Shown: in pieces, positions 15,785 to 25,319 of the stretch
Layout: every line of letters starts with the position of its first letter
How positions within the stretch are numbered: the stretch's first letter is position 1
NCBI GenBank assembly: GCA_022649135.1
Contig: JALCNP010000004.1
Span: 1-64,000, forward strand
Length of the DNA: 64,000 nucleotides
Direction of reading: 5' to 3'
Source: Bifidobacterium sp.
GTDB taxonomy: Bacteria; Actinomycetota; Actinomycetes; Actinomycetales; Bifidobacteriaceae
Program-made: the position numbers and the translations under genes
The notes under the pieces: model-generated
Told to the model about the DNA's origin: nothing
What the model saw: the letters and a program-made list of their open reading frames with translations, nothing else
The model's database searches: none

Positions 15785-17935
15785 GTGGCAGACCTTGAAG
15801 TGGATTCAATGAACGACTCAGGTAACGATGAAATACACGAGGATGGAAAGGACTCCGGAAATGAAGCGGACTCCGGGCAGATGAGCGCGGATCAGGAGGG
15901 CTCCGGCCAACTCGACGATGCGCAGCTTGACGACACCCTTGCGCCGGAACATTACGACGCCAGTGATCTGCGGGTTCTCGAGGGACTCGAGGCCGTACGC
16001 ATTCGTCCGGGCATGTACATCGGTTCCACTGGACCTCGCGGACTTCACCATCTAGTGTATGAGATCGTCGACAATTCGGTTGACGAGGCATTGGCGGGCT
16101 TTGCCTCCCACATCGAGGTCACCATCCTTGCCGACAACGGTGTTCGTGTGACCGATGACGGGCGCGGCATCCCGGTCGACGAAGTTCCCGGCGAGGGCGT
16201 CTCCGGGGTGGAGACCGTGATGACCAAGCTGCATGCCGGCGGCAAATTCGGAGGCGGCGGCTATGCGGTCTCCGGAGGTCTTCACGGCGTCGGCATCTCC
16301 GTGGTGAACGCCCTGTCCACCCGGGTCGACATCGAGGTGCGGCGTCAGGGGTTCCACTGGACGCAGACCTATGTGGACCAGCATCCGACGACCCATCTGA
16401 TCAAGGGTGGGCCTCTCGCCGAAGGCGAATCCACCGGGACCACGGTCACATTCTGGCCCGATAAGGCGATATTCGAAAGCACCGTATACGACTTCGAAAC
16501 ATTGCGCTCCCGTTTCCAGCAGATGGCATTCCTGAACAAGGGACTGAAGATCACGCTGACCGACCTGCGCCATACGGACACCGCGGGCGACGAGGTCGCC
16601 GGCGATGGAGACAACGTCGTCGAGGAGCTGCACCAGACCGTCACCTATCAGTATGCCAACGGCATCAAGGACTATGTGGAATATCTCGTCAAGTCGCGCA
16701 AGGCCACGCCGGTCGAGGACAACGTCATCGACTTCGAGGCGGAGGATCTGACCATCGGAATCTCCGCCGAGGTGGCCATGCAGTGGACCACCGCCTATTC
16801 GGAGTCCGTGCACACCTTCGCCAACACGATCTCCACCACCGAGGGGGGAACCCACGAGGAGGGATTCCGCGCGGCCCTGACCTCGCTGGTGAACCGCTAT
16901 GCACGAGACAAGAGTCTGCTGAAGGACAAGGACGACAACCTTTCCGGCGATGACGTGCGTGAAGGCCTGACGGCCGTCGTGTCCGTCAAGCTCACCAATC
17001 CCCAGTTCGAAGGGCAGACCAAGACGAAACTGGGCAATTCCGAGGCCAAGACCTTCGTGCAGCGGGTGATGACCGACAGGCTGGGGGATTGGTTCGATGC
17101 GCATCCCGGCGAGGCCAGAAACATCATTCAGAAGGCGATGGAGGCCTCCCGCGCCCGGATGGCGGCGAAGAAGGCACGGGAGAACACCCGGAGGAAATCC
17201 ATCTTCGAAACCGCGGGAATGCCCGACAAGCTCAAGGATTGCCAGTCGAACAACCCCGAGGAATGCGAGCTTTTCATCGTGGAGGGCGATTCCGCAGGCG
17301 GTTCCGCAATCCAGGGGCGCGACCCCATCACGCAGGCCATACTGCCCTTGCGAGGCAAGATCCTGAACACCGAACGTGCATCCATCGACCGCATGATGAA
17401 ATCCGAGACCATCGAATCCCTCATCACGGCCGTGGGCGGCGGCTACGGGGAGGAATTCAACCTCGACAAGGTTCGCTACCACAAGGTCATCATCATGGCA
17501 GATGCCGATGTCGACGGTGCCCATATCGCAACCCTGAATCTGACGCTGTTCTTCCGCTATATGCGCCCGATGATCACGGCGGGCTATGTCTACGTGGCCA
17601 TGCCGCCTCTGTATCGGCTCAAATGGACGAAAGGCGCTCATGACTTCGTGTATACGGACGCCGAACGCGACCGGGTGCTTGCCCAGGGCAAGGCCGCGGG
17701 TCGTCAGCTGCCCAAGGGTGAGGGAATCCAGCGATACAAGGGGCTGGGTGAGATGAGCTACCAGGAACTGTGGGAGACGACCATGGATCCCGTGCATCGC
17801 GTTCTTAAGCAGATCCACATCGAAGACGCGGCACAGGCCGACGAGACATTCTCCATGCTCATGGGGGACGAGGTGGAACCGCGTCGTCTCTTCATTCAAC
17901 GCAACGCGCGCGATGCCCGGTTCATCGATGCCTAG
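15785..17935 (+). CDS. gyrB: DNA gyrase subunit B
   Basis: GyrB supplies the ATPase of DNA gyrase, which introduces negative supercoils. From the N-terminus: GHKL ATPase motifs EIVDNSVDEALAG (about residue 93) and DGRGIPVD (about 125), the transducer region, the TOPRIM motif EGDSAGGSA (about 500) and DADVDGAHI (about 575), then the C-terminal GyrA-binding part ending NARDARFIDA. The GTG at 15785 follows AAAGGA at 5 bases; an ATG at 15746 lacks a site. Before the conserved core there is an acidic, Gly/Ser/Asp-rich extension of about 60 residues. gyrA follows after 70 bases. Confidence 0.97.
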   Translation: MADLEVDSMNDSGNDEIHEDGKDSGNEADSGQMSADQEGSGQLDDAQLDDTLAPEHYDASDLRVLEGLEAVRIRPGMYIGSTGPRGLHHLVYEIVDNSVDEALAGFASHIEVTILADNGVRVTDDGRGIPVDEVPGEGVSGVETVMTKLHAGGKFGGGGYAVSGGLHGVGISVVNALSTRVDIEVRRQGFHWTQTYVDQHPTTHLIKGGPLAEGESTGTTVTFWPDKAIFESTVYDFETLRSRFQQMAFLNKGLKITLTDLRHTDTAGDEVAGDGDNVVEELHQTVTYQYANGIKDYVEYLVKSRKATPVEDNVIDFEAEDLTIGISAEVAMQWTTAYSESVHTFANTISTTEGGTHEEGFRAALTSLVNRYARDKSLLKDKDDNLSGDDVREGLTAVVSVKLTNPQFEGQTKTKLGNSEAKTFVQRVMTDRLGDWFDAHPGEARNIIQKAMEASRARMAAKKARENTRRKSIFETAGMPDKLKDCQSNNPEECELFIVEGDSAGGSAIQGRDPITQAILPLRGKILNTERASIDRMMKSETIESLITAVGGGYGEEFNLDKVRYHKVIIMADADVDGAHIATLNLTLFFRYMRPMITAGYVYVAMPPLYRLKWTKGAHDFVYTDAERDRVLAQGKAAGRQLPKGEGIQRYKGLGEMSYQELWETTMDPVHRVLKQIHIEDAAQADETFSMLMGDEVEPRRLFIQRNARDARFIDA

Positions 17936-18005
17936 ATGCGACGGCCGCCGAGTGGGACGGCCAACCGCAGATGCGCACAAGCACTTATAAAGCAAAGGGA
18001 TAACA

Positions 18006-20735
18006 GTGGCAGACGAAACGAATAACACCGATGGCACCGGTGAGCGCAACGCTCCCGACGGTTCGCTCGAACCGTTGAGTCCACAGGAAAACGACAATAC
18101 CGACTACGGGCTGCTCAGCGGTGAGCGCGTCAAGCGCATGGATCTGCAGCAGGAGATGCGCGAATCATATCTCGCCTATGCGCTGTCCGTCATCGTCGAA
18201 CGCGCCCTTCCCGACGTGCGCGACGGCATGAAACCGGTGCACCGCCGCGTGATCTACGCGATGTATGACGGAGGCTATCGGCCCGATCGGGGATACAACA
18301 AGTGCTCCCGTGTCGTCGGCGATGTGATGGGCAAGTACCATCCGCACGGCGATTCGGCAATATACGACACCCTGGTGCGCATGGCTCAGTCCTGGTCGAT
18401 GCGGTATCTGCTCGTTGACGGTCAGGGGAACTTCGGCTCCCCGGGCGACGACCCCGCTGCGGCCATGCGGTACACCGAGTGCCGCATGGCACCTCTGGCC
18501 ATGGAGATGGTGCGCGACATCGACAAGGACACGGTCGACTTCGTTCCCAACTACGACGGGAAAACACAGGAGCCGACAGTGCTTCCGGCGCGCTTCCCCA
18601 ACCTGCTGGTGAACGGCTCCTCCGGCATCGCCGTCGGCATGGCCACGAACATTCCCCCGCACAACATGCGCGAGGTCGCGCAAGGCGTGCATTGGGACCT
18701 CGATCACCCTGACGCCAGCAGGGAAGAACTTCTGGAGGCTCTCCTCACCCTGATCAAGGGGCCCGATTTCCCCACGGGTGCCACCATACTGGGGCACAAG
18801 GGAATCGAGCAGGCATACCGCACCGGCCGTGGTCTGATCACCATGCGTGCGGTGGTCAACACGGAGGAGATCAAGGGCCGCATGTGCCTGGTGGTGACGG
18901 AGCTGCCCTATCAGGTGAATCCGGACCGTCTTTCGGTTTCCATTCGCGAGGCGGTGCGTGACGGCAAGATCCAGGGCATCGCGGACATGCGCGATGAGAC
19001 GTCGGGTCGTACCGGGCAGCGTCTGGTGCTTGTGCTCAAACGTGACGCCGTGCCCAAGGTCGTTCTCAACAATCTGTACAAGCATTCCCAGTTGCAGCAG
19101 ACATTCGGTGCGAATATGCTTGCGCTGGTCGACGGGGTTCCGCGAACGCTGTCGTTGGATGCCTTCATCCGCCATTGGGTGGATCATCAGCTCGAAGTCA
19201 TCGAGCGCCGGACCCGCTACCTCAAGAGGGAGGCCGAAGAGCGCGATCACATCCTGCAGGGATATCTCAAGGCGCTCGATATGATCGAGGAGGTCATATC
19301 GCTTATCCGTGCCTCCAAGGACGTCGACACCGCCAGAACCGGTCTTATGAACCTGCTCGACGTCGACGAAACCCAGGCGGACGCCATTCTCGCCATGCAG
19401 CTTCGCCGTCTGGCCGCTTTGGAGCGACAGAAGATCGTCGACGAGCACGAGGAGCTGATGCGCAGAATCTCGGACTACGAGGACATCCTGTCCAGTCCGC
19501 AACGGCAGCGCACCATCGTCGGAGACGAGCTCGACGAAATCGTCGCGAAGTACGGCGATGACCGCCGAACGAAGATCCTGCCATTCTCGGGTGAGATGAA
19601 TGTCGAGGATCTCATCGCGGATGAGAACGTCGTCGTAACCGTGACCCATTCGGGATTCATCAAAAGAACGAAGGCCGACGAATACCGTGCCCAGCATCGC
19701 GGAGGCAAGGGGATTCGGGGGGCGAAACTGCGCGAGGACGACATCGTCGATCATTTCTTCCTCACCTCGACCCATAATTGGCTCCTGTTCTTCACGAACA
19801 AGGGGCGCGTGTACCGGATCAAGGCCTATGAGCTTCCCGAGGGGTCACGCGACTCCAAGGGGCAGCATGTGGCGAATCTTCTCCAGTTCAGTCCCGATGA
19901 GAGCATCCAGGCGGTGCTGTCGATTCCGAATTACGAAGTCTCCACCTATCTTGTTCTTGCCACACGCAGCGGCAAGGTCAAGAAAACGGCGCTGGCCGAA
20001 TACGATTCCCCTCGCCAGGGCGGTCTGATCGCCGTTCGGCTCATGGCGGACGAGGAAACCGGAGAGCCGGCCGACGAGTTGATCGGTGCCGCGCTATGCA
20101 ACGCCGATGATGACATCATTCTCGTGTCCCGCAAGGGCATGAGTCTGAAGTTCCGTGCCGACGACGAGCAGCTGCGCCCCATGGGACGCCAGACCGCAGG
20201 TGTGCAGGGCATGAAGTTCCGTGACGGGGATGAGCTTCTCGCCATGGACGTCGTATCCGGAGAAAGCGTCGAGGACCTTCTTGTGGTGACGAACGAAGGC
20301 TTTGCCAAGCGAACCGCCATCGAGGAATACAGACTTCAGGGCCGCAACGGATTCGGAGTGAAGGCGCTTCAGCTTGCGCAGGGTCGTGGCGCGCTTGTCG
20401 GCGCTCTCGTCGTGACCGGGGACGATCAGGTGATGGCCATCATGAAATCCGGCAAGGTCATTCGCTCCAACGTGAACGAAGTGAAGCGAACCGGCAGAAA
20501 CACCCAGGGCGTCACTCTCGCCAAGCCCGACAAGGGTGATGAGATCATCTCCATCGCGCGCAACGAGGATCGCGACGATGAGGATGATGCCATCGGAGAT
20601 GACGGGAACGACCTTCATGACGGTACGCAGGAGAACGCCGCGCACGATGTGAACGGGGTTTCCGCGCAAGCGGGACCGGACGATGGCTCCGCCGTAGAGA
20701 ACGATACTGTGCAGACCTCGGAGAATAACGAATAA
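18006..20735 (+). CDS. gyrA: DNA gyrase subunit A
   Basis: GyrA cuts and rejoins DNA in gyrase. The 909-residue protein has the winged-helix domain with the catalytic tyrosine in AMRYTECR (about residue 156) and the quinolone-resistance region [19 protein letters not shown], in which the serine and aspartate matching E. coli Ser83 and Asp87 are both present. Coiled-coil segments and six-bladed C-terminal repeats follow, the GyrA-box being [10 protein letters not shown] (about 563). The last 60 residues form an acidic tail. The start is GTG with AAAGGGA 7 bases upstream, and like gyrB it begins GTG-GCA-GAC. Confidence 0.97.
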   Translation: MADETNNTDGTGERNAPDGSLEPLSPQENDNTDYGLLSGERVKRMDLQQEMRESYLAYALSVIVERALPDVRDGMKPVHRRVIYAMYDGGYRPDRGYNKCSRVVGDVMGKYHPHGDSAIYDTLVRMAQSWSMRYLLVDGQGNFGSPGDDPAAAMRYTECRMAPLAMEMVRDIDKDTVDFVPNYDGKTQEPTVLPARFPNLLVNGSSGIAVGMATNIPPHNMREVAQGVHWDLDHPDASREELLEALLTLIKGPDFPTGATILGHKGIEQAYRTGRGLITMRAVVNTEEIKGRMCLVVTELPYQVNPDRLSVSIREAVRDGKIQGIADMRDETSGRTGQRLVLVLKRDAVPKVVLNNLYKHSQLQQTFGANMLALVDGVPRTLSLDAFIRHWVDHQLEVIERRTRYLKREAEERDHILQGYLKALDMIEEVISLIRASKDVDTARTGLMNLLDVDETQADAILAMQLRRLAALERQKIVDEHEELMRRISDYEDILSSPQRQRTIVGDELDEIVAKYGDDRRTKILPFSGEMNVEDLIADENVVVTVTHSGFIKRTKADEYRAQHRGGKGIRGAKLREDDIVDHFFLTSTHNWLLFFTNKGRVYRIKAYELPEGSRDSKGQHVANLLQFSPDESIQAVLSIPNYEVSTYLVLATRSGKVKKTALAEYDSPRQGGLIAVRLMADEETGEPADELIGAALCNADDDIILVSRKGMSLKFRADDEQLRPMGRQTAGVQGMKFRDGDELLAMDVVSGESVEDLLVVTNEGFAKRTAIEEYRLQGRNGFGVKALQLAQGRGALVGALVVTGDDQVMAIMKSGKVIRSNVNEVKRTGRNTQGVTLAKPDKGDEIISIARNEDRDDEDDAIGDDGNDLHDGTQENAAHDVNGVSAQAGPDDGSAVENDTVQTSENNE

Positions 20736-20796
20736 TCGTCCCTGAACACTGGTAGCCTCGGCTTCATTACCGGTAGAGAATCATCAAGGAGAACCG

Positions 20797-21336
20797 ATGA
20801 GTGACAATCGTGAAGAGAATGTGCGTGAAGGCGACCGACCGGCTGCAATCAGGCCCGAGCACCGGGAGTCGCTGAACGAAGGGCATGCCCCTCGTGTCGC
20901 TCGTTCCGTGCTCAACCAGAGGGCAGAGCACGAAAGGGATCGTTCCCCCCGTTCGCCGAGGCGCGGGACTCCTCGTGCCAGACGGATGAATCTGTCGCTT
21001 ACGCGCCTGGACGCATGGTCGGTCGCCAAGGTGACTTTTCTGCTCGGTGTCGCGGGAGGGATCATCCAGATCGTTGCAGCCGCATTGGTGTGGGCATTGC
21101 TCAACGCGGTGGGCGTGTTCGATCAGGTCACGCAGATAGTCTCGTCGACAGGTTTGGACTCCAGCGGGTTCAACCTTTCCGATGTGTTTTCCATCAGCAC
21201 GGTGCTCAGCGCGGTCACGATTTTTTCGATTATCGAAGTGATACTTTTTACGCTTCTCAGCACCATCATCGCACTGCTGTACAACGTCGTGAGCTCGCTC
21301 GTGGGCGGCGTGCACATGACATTGGGTGATGACTAG
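20797..21336 (+). CDS. DUF3566 membrane protein
   Basis: This 179-residue protein has a charged, probably disordered N-terminal third (about residue 1-65, rich in Arg and Glu). The conserved DUF3566 domain follows, with the entry sequence LTRLDAWSVAKVTFLLGVAGGI, one membrane segment at about 75-100 and another at about 140-170. DUF3566 proteins follow gyrA in most Actinobacteria; their function is unknown. The ATG follows AAGGAG at 7 bases. Its position 61 bases after gyrA suggests co-transcription or a short internal promoter. Confidence 0.88.
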   Translation: MSDNREENVREGDRPAAIRPEHRESLNEGHAPRVARSVLNQRAEHERDRSPRSPRRGTPRARRMNLSLTRLDAWSVAKVTFLLGVAGGIIQIVAAALVWALLNAVGVFDQVTQIVSSTGLDSSGFNLSDVFSISTVLSAVTIFSIIEVILFTLLSTIIALLYNVVSSLVGGVHMTLGDD

Positions 21337-21501
21337 CCTTAGCCTCACAGACGACGGCATCGCCAAGGCCCGCCGGATTCGCCTGCAGATCTGGGGTCTG
21401 TCGTCCAGACGAGCGGATCTGCGCGGGGAGACGAGTGCAGTTTCCCCGTTGCGGTTGCCGATGCCATTGTTTGCGATGCCGATTTCGATACCGGGATAAG
21501 C

Positions 21502-22566
21502 GTGATTTCCTACCTGCGCCTCTTCAGCACCTCGTTCATCATCGCGCTGATCGTATGGCCTTTTCTTTCCGCCGCGCTGACCGTTCCAATTCTGGCTTTT
21601 ATGTTTCACCGCCATCATCGGCTGCGATTCACGGCGGTTCTTGTTTCCTACGTCTGTGTTCTGTATGTCGTCGGCCTGCTGGCCTTCACACTGTACCCCA
21701 TGCCGGACGATCCCGCGGTGTTCTGCGCCGCGACCCATATAACGCCACAGCTTGACCCCCTGCGCTTCATCAGCGACATACGTATCGGAGGGCTGAACGG
21801 CGTACTCCAGCTGATGCTCAACGTCGTCTTCTTCATACCCTGGGGGTTCATGCTTTGCCGGTGGGCGCGTTGGCGATTCCGGATCGTTGTGCCCACGGGC
21901 TTTCTTGTGTCGCTGTTTATTGAGACCTCGCAGCTCACGGGCTTCTGGGGTCTGTATCCCTGTGCCTACCGGCAGTTTGATGTGGACGATCTGATGACGA
22001 ACACCCTGGGCGCGGCCCTGGGGTTTCTCCTTGCCGTGCTTGTCGGAAGGGTTCTTCCCGTGAGGACCACGGAGGGGAGCGACATCAATCGACGTCCCGG
22101 ACTGCTCCATCGGTCGACATCCCTGGTCATCGATCTGGGCTTCGTCGCCCTGGTGCACTTTTCCCTGGGGCTTCTGGTCATGCTTGTCTTCCATACCGCG
22201 GCGCGGCCGCTGCCGGATGGCGATTTTCTCATGGCCGGCATCACGGTGGGCGTCGGGCTGCGCGATGCCGCCGTCAGAGTCGTCGGAGTGCTCTCGTTCC
22301 TGGTCTTCGAACTGTGGATTCCCGCAACCCACCATGGACAGACATTGGGTGGGATGTTCACTCATATGAGCGTGGAGACGAAGCGACGCACGGGCAGGGT
22401 CCGCGGTGCCTTCTACGTGGCCCGGGCGGTGGCTCTGTATTGCCTCACCATGCTTGGCGGCACGTCCTTCGAGCGCTACTCTCTTTTGTTCGCGCTGTTT
22501 CTTGCCGTGTTCTGGGCAGTCAGAAAAGAGATGCCCTACGACATGATCGCGGGCTCGCAGCCGTAA
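21502..22566 (+). CDS. VanZ-like membrane protein with C-terminal RDD-like domain
   Basis: The 354-residue membrane protein seems to be a two-part fusion. Residues about 40-190 match VanZ-like proteins: LAFTLYPMPDD, a segment with NVVFFIPWGFML, ETSQLTGFWGL and FDVDDLMTNTLGAALGF. Residues about 200-350 resemble RDD domains: a lipid-facing start with LHRSTSLVIDLGFVALV and the characteristic ATHHGQTLGGMF. About eight to nine membrane segments are expected. Some VanZ relatives give teicoplanin tolerance, but for most the role is unknown. The start is GTG with a weak GGGA upstream. About 165 bases before it show no gene. Confidence 0.78.
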   Translation: MISYLRLFSTSFIIALIVWPFLSAALTVPILAFMFHRHHRLRFTAVLVSYVCVLYVVGLLAFTLYPMPDDPAVFCAATHITPQLDPLRFISDIRIGGLNGVLQLMLNVVFFIPWGFMLCRWARWRFRIVVPTGFLVSLFIETSQLTGFWGLYPCAYRQFDVDDLMTNTLGAALGFLLAVLVGRVLPVRTTEGSDINRRPGLLHRSTSLVIDLGFVALVHFSLGLLVMLVFHTAARPLPDGDFLMAGITVGVGLRDAAVRVVGVLSFLVFELWIPATHHGQTLGGMFTHMSVETKRRTGRVRGAFYVARAVALYCLTMLGGTSFERYSLLFALFLAVFWAVRKEMPYDMIAGSQP

Positions 22567-22701
22567 CCGGGGATCACGTGGCATGATGCGCACCATGGCG
22601 AAAAGTGAGAGGGACATTACGTTACATAAGCTCCACAATCGCTTCATCTCGCTGTATGGTAGTCATGGAGGACATTGTTTCATTATTCTGAAGGAGAAGT
22701 C

Positions 22702-23133
22702 ATGTTCGAAGGTTTCAAGAAATTCATCGCCCGCGGAAACATGATCGACATGGCCGTCGGCGTCGTTATGGGCGCCGCCGTGACGGCAGTGGTGACCGCG
22801 ATCGTAAAGAACCTCATCAATCCGCTGATATCCATGATCTTCGGCAAAACCGATCTTGACGGTGTGTTGACGTTCACCATCAACAACGCCCATTTCTCGA
22901 TCGGCGCGATTCTCGGTGCGTTGCTCAACTTCCTCATCATCGCCGTCGCCGTCTATTTCTGCATTCTTGTACCGATCAACAAGTTCCGCGACATGTCGTC
23001 CGCGATGATGACCCGCAAAAAGGGCTCATCGCAGGAGGAGGACGAGGTCGAACTCAGCCCCGAGGAGCAGACGGTGGTGCTGCTCCAGCAGATCAAGGAC
23101 GAATTGGCGGGGCGCGGCGAAGCGAAAGTCTGA
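22702..23133 (+). CDS. mscL: Large-conductance mechanosensitive channel MscL
   Basis: MscL is a homopentameric pore that opens on hypo-osmotic shock and releases solutes. The 143-residue protein has the signature FKKFIARGNMIDMAVGVVMGAA (residues 4-25) entering TM1, the extracellular loop, and TM2 around ILGALLNFLIIAVAVYFCIL (about 72-92), then a charged C-terminal helix with SPEEQTVVLLQQIKDEL. Length and topology are standard. The ATG at 22702 follows AAGGAG at 5 bases. It has its own upstream gap of about 135 bases. Confidence 0.95.
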   Translation: MFEGFKKFIARGNMIDMAVGVVMGAAVTAVVTAIVKNLINPLISMIFGKTDLDGVLTFTINNAHFSIGAILGALLNFLIIAVAVYFCILVPINKFRDMSSAMMTRKKGSSQEEDEVELSPEEQTVVLLQQIKDELAGRGEAKV

Positions 23134-23150
23134 CCCGCGTCCTTTCGACG

Positions 23151-23203
23151 AACGGCATGGTCCCGAGGAGGTGAGACATCACCATTCTCGCGATCATGCC
23201 GTT
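23151..23203. terminator. Bidirectional terminator-like hairpin between mscL and the LacI gene
   Basis: The arms AACGGCATG (23151-23159) and CATGCCGTT (23195-23203) pair perfectly. A smaller hairpin GGTG-AGACAT-CACC sits inside the loop. There is no T-run, but the position between two convergent genes suits a shared terminator; it touches the last codon of the LacI gene. Confidence 0.5.
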
Positions 23204-24260
23204 AATCGGACATACGGTGATAGATGAACTGGGCCGAGTCCCGCTCCACGATTGAGCAATGGCTGACGACGCGGCGCACGGGCCCGTCATAGCCGTTCAT
23301 TCTTTCGATCAGCATATCCACCGCCGACTGTATGTAGTGGTCCATATCCGGGTCGATGGTCGTGAGCGTCGGCGTGCAATATCGGGATTCAGGCACGTTG
23401 TCGAAGCCGGTGACCTGGATGTCCTGCGGGACTCTCAGCCCCTTTCTTTGCAGTTCATGTATGGCGGCAAGCGCCAACGCGTCGTTCATGCACATTATCG
23501 CATCGGGATAGTCATGTGCCGCCAAAAAGCTCCGAAGAGCCTCGGTGCCGTCCTTCTCCCTCCATTTCTTGCAGGGGATGAACAATGAGGGGTCGATCGG
23601 TTTGCCAATTTCCTCACAAGCCTGGTAATACCCTTTCATTCTCAGCCAGACACTTCCCTCGGACACGGTTCGAAGCTGTTCGCCGGTGAAATCCTCCAAG
23701 GGCGACCCAAGAACGGCGATGGATGAGCACCCTGAATCGATGAGTCTGTGAGTGAGCAGCCGGAAGGGTTCCGAATTCTCCATCGTCACGGAATCGACCT
23801 TGTCGTAGACCAGATAATCGCCGGTGGCGACCAGCGGATACGATTGGTCAAGAAGAAGGCCGTGATTGCTTAGGGGCTGTTCGTTGAAGTAGATCCAGCC
23901 GCCCGCCGGAAGCTGTGAGTTTCTTTCGATGAGCCGGGTCAATCCGGTTTTGTTCTGCTCATAGGTGCTGATGATGACGCCGTAGCCCCGCTGCTCGGCG
24001 ATGTCTATGACCTTGTCGGCGAAATATGGCGCAAACGGCTGTCCGAAATCGAAAATGCCCAGACCGATGATGTTGCTGAACCCCGTTTTGAGTGTGCGCG
24101 CGGAAACGTTGACATTGTAGCCAAGCTTCTTCATGACGGTGGTGACGCGTTCGCGTGTCTCCGGCCTCATGCTTCCCGAATGGTTGACCACGTTCGACAC
24201 CGTTTTTATGGAGACATCGGCTTCGCGCGCCACGTCCTTGATCGTCGTTCTACGCTTCAC
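23202..24260 (-). CDS. LacI-family transcriptional regulator of the arabinofuranoside locus
   Basis: This 352-residue repressor has the LacI helix-turn-helix at residues 6-30 (TIKDVAREADVSIKTVSNVVN, read as two parts), the hinge KKLGYNVNVSARTLKTG, and a periplasmic-binding-protein-like effector domain with DAIMCMNDALALAA and QVTGFDNVPESRYCTPTLTTI, the usual dimer and ligand regions. It starts with GTG; a GGGGGAG lies close upstream. It is the last gene of the cluster with an ABC sugar importer and a GH51 enzyme, so its effector is probably arabinose or an arabino-oligosaccharide. Two LacI-like operators lie before the GH51 gene. Confidence 0.92.
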   Translation of the reverse strand: MKRRTTIKDVAREADVSIKTVSNVVNHSGSMRPETRERVTTVMKKLGYNVNVSARTLKTGFSNIIGLGIFDFGQPFAPYFADKVIDIAEQRGYGVIISTYEQNKTGLTRLIERNSQLPAGGWIYFNEQPLSNHGLLLDQSYPLVATGDYLVYDKVDSVTMENSEPFRLLTHRLIDSGCSSIAVLGSPLEDFTGEQLRTVSEGSVWLRMKGYYQACEEIGKPIDPSLFIPCKKWREKDGTEALRSFLAAHDYPDAIMCMNDALALAAIHELQRKGLRVPQDIQVTGFDNVPESRYCTPTLTTIDPDMDHYIQSAVDMLIERMNGYDGPVRRVVSHCSIVERDSAQFIYHRMSD

Positions 24261-24347
24261 GTCTCCCCCTCGACTTGATTGCCGTGCGGTTTCGGCGCCG
24301 CATGAGGCTGGTCGTATCAGCGATCATGCGGTCCTCTTATGTGGTGC

Positions 24348-24389
24348 TGGTATCCATGGGCGTGGATTCCACTGCGCCGATGGATACCA
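24348..24389. other. Long hairpin between the importer operon and the LacI gene
   Basis: TGGTATCCAT (24348-24357) and ATGGATACCA (24380-24389) are perfect inverted arms. The loop contains a further GGCG-TGGATTCCA-CTGCGCC fold. There is no T-run, so it may be a transcript-processing hairpin or weak terminator separating importer and regulator expression. Operator function is an alternative. Confidence 0.55.
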
Positions 24390-24418
24390 ACAATATTAAT
24401 AAGGGCCGATAACATTCC

Positions 24419-25318
24419 TTATGATTTTACCGAACCGGCGGTAAGTCCACCGACCCAATATCTCTGCAGGAAGATGAAGGCGATGACCATGGGAATCACC
24501 GAAACAAACGCCCCTGATGTCAGCAGGTTCCAGATCTGCTCCGATGCGGAACCCGCCGAGCTTCTGACCTGCCATTGCGAAAGGCCGACGGTCACCGGGA
24601 AAAGATTCGGGTTCGTCAACACGACGGAGGGAAGGAAGAAGTTGTTCCAGGCACCTACGACCGACAGGAGAAGAACGGTGGTGATCGCCGGCGTCATAAT
24701 CGGCAGGGACACCTGAACGAAGGTTCTGAACTCCCCCGCGCCATCGACCCGGGCTGCTTCGATCATCTCGTCGGGAAGCGACTCCGAACAGTAGATCCTC
24801 ATAAGATAGACCCTGAACGGATTGAGCAGAACCGGAAGAAGAACCGCCCAGTAGGTGTCGGTCATGTTTATCTTGGACATGAGGAGGAAGGTCGGAATCA
24901 CCAATGCCGTGGCCGGAATCATCAAGGCGCCGAGCACTATGTTGAAATACGTCTTTTTCCCGTGGAAGGCGAACTTCGCGAACCCATATCCCGCCATCAC
25001 CGATATGATCGTGGCTCCCAGACCGCCGACCAGTGCATAGAGGAAGGAGTTGACGATCCACCGCCAGTAGATCCCGTCCTGGTAGGTGCCCAGCTGTTTG
25101 AGGTTGCTGAAGAAGGCGATGGTGGAGTCAAACCACATCGAACCATGGGCTCCGTTGAACAATCCGCTGTTCGTCTTGGTGGAGGCCATGAGCAGCCACC
25201 AGACGGGCATGAGGAAATACACGCAGCACAGGATGAGCACGACGTAGGTGAAGACCCGAGGGTTTCCTTTGATATGGTTTATTCCGCCAGCGTTCGCTGG
25301 CCGTGCTTGTGATGACAT
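24419..25318 (-). CDS. Sugar ABC transporter permease, MalG type
   Basis: This 299-residue membrane protein has six predicted membrane segments and the EAA loop that docks the ATPase, seen as EAARVDGAGEFRTFVQVSLP (about residue 188-207). It forms a heterodimeric channel with the MalF-type permease, whose stop lies one base upstream of its start. Family: carbohydrate uptake (CUT1). No ATPase gene is present in the cluster, which is common in bifidobacteria, where a shared MsiK-like ATPase elsewhere energises several sugar importers. Confidence 0.93.
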   Translation of the reverse strand: MSSQARPANAGGINHIKGNPRVFTYVVLILCCVYFLMPVWWLLMASTKTNSGLFNGAHGSMWFDSTIAFFSNLKQLGTYQDGIYWRWIVNSFLYALVGGLGATIISVMAGYGFAKFAFHGKKTYFNIVLGALMIPATALVIPTFLLMSKINMTDTYWAVLLPVLLNPFRVYLMRIYCSESLPDEMIEAARVDGAGEFRTFVQVSLPIMTPAITTVLLLSVVGAWNNFFLPSVVLTNPNLFPVTVGLSQWQVRSSAGSASEQIWNLLTSGAFVSVIPMVIAFIFLQRYWVGGLTAGSVKS

Positions 25319-25319
25319 G

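Noticed and set aside
16052-18097. 681-codon open frame antisense to gyrB
   Set aside because: Long antisense frames are common over GC-rich, codon-biased genes. gyrB on the other strand is certain and the antisense product has no family features.
20767-22647. 626-codon antisense frame over DUF3566 and the VanZ-like gene
   Set aside because: Composition is charged and low-complexity, and the sense frames encode clear membrane proteins.
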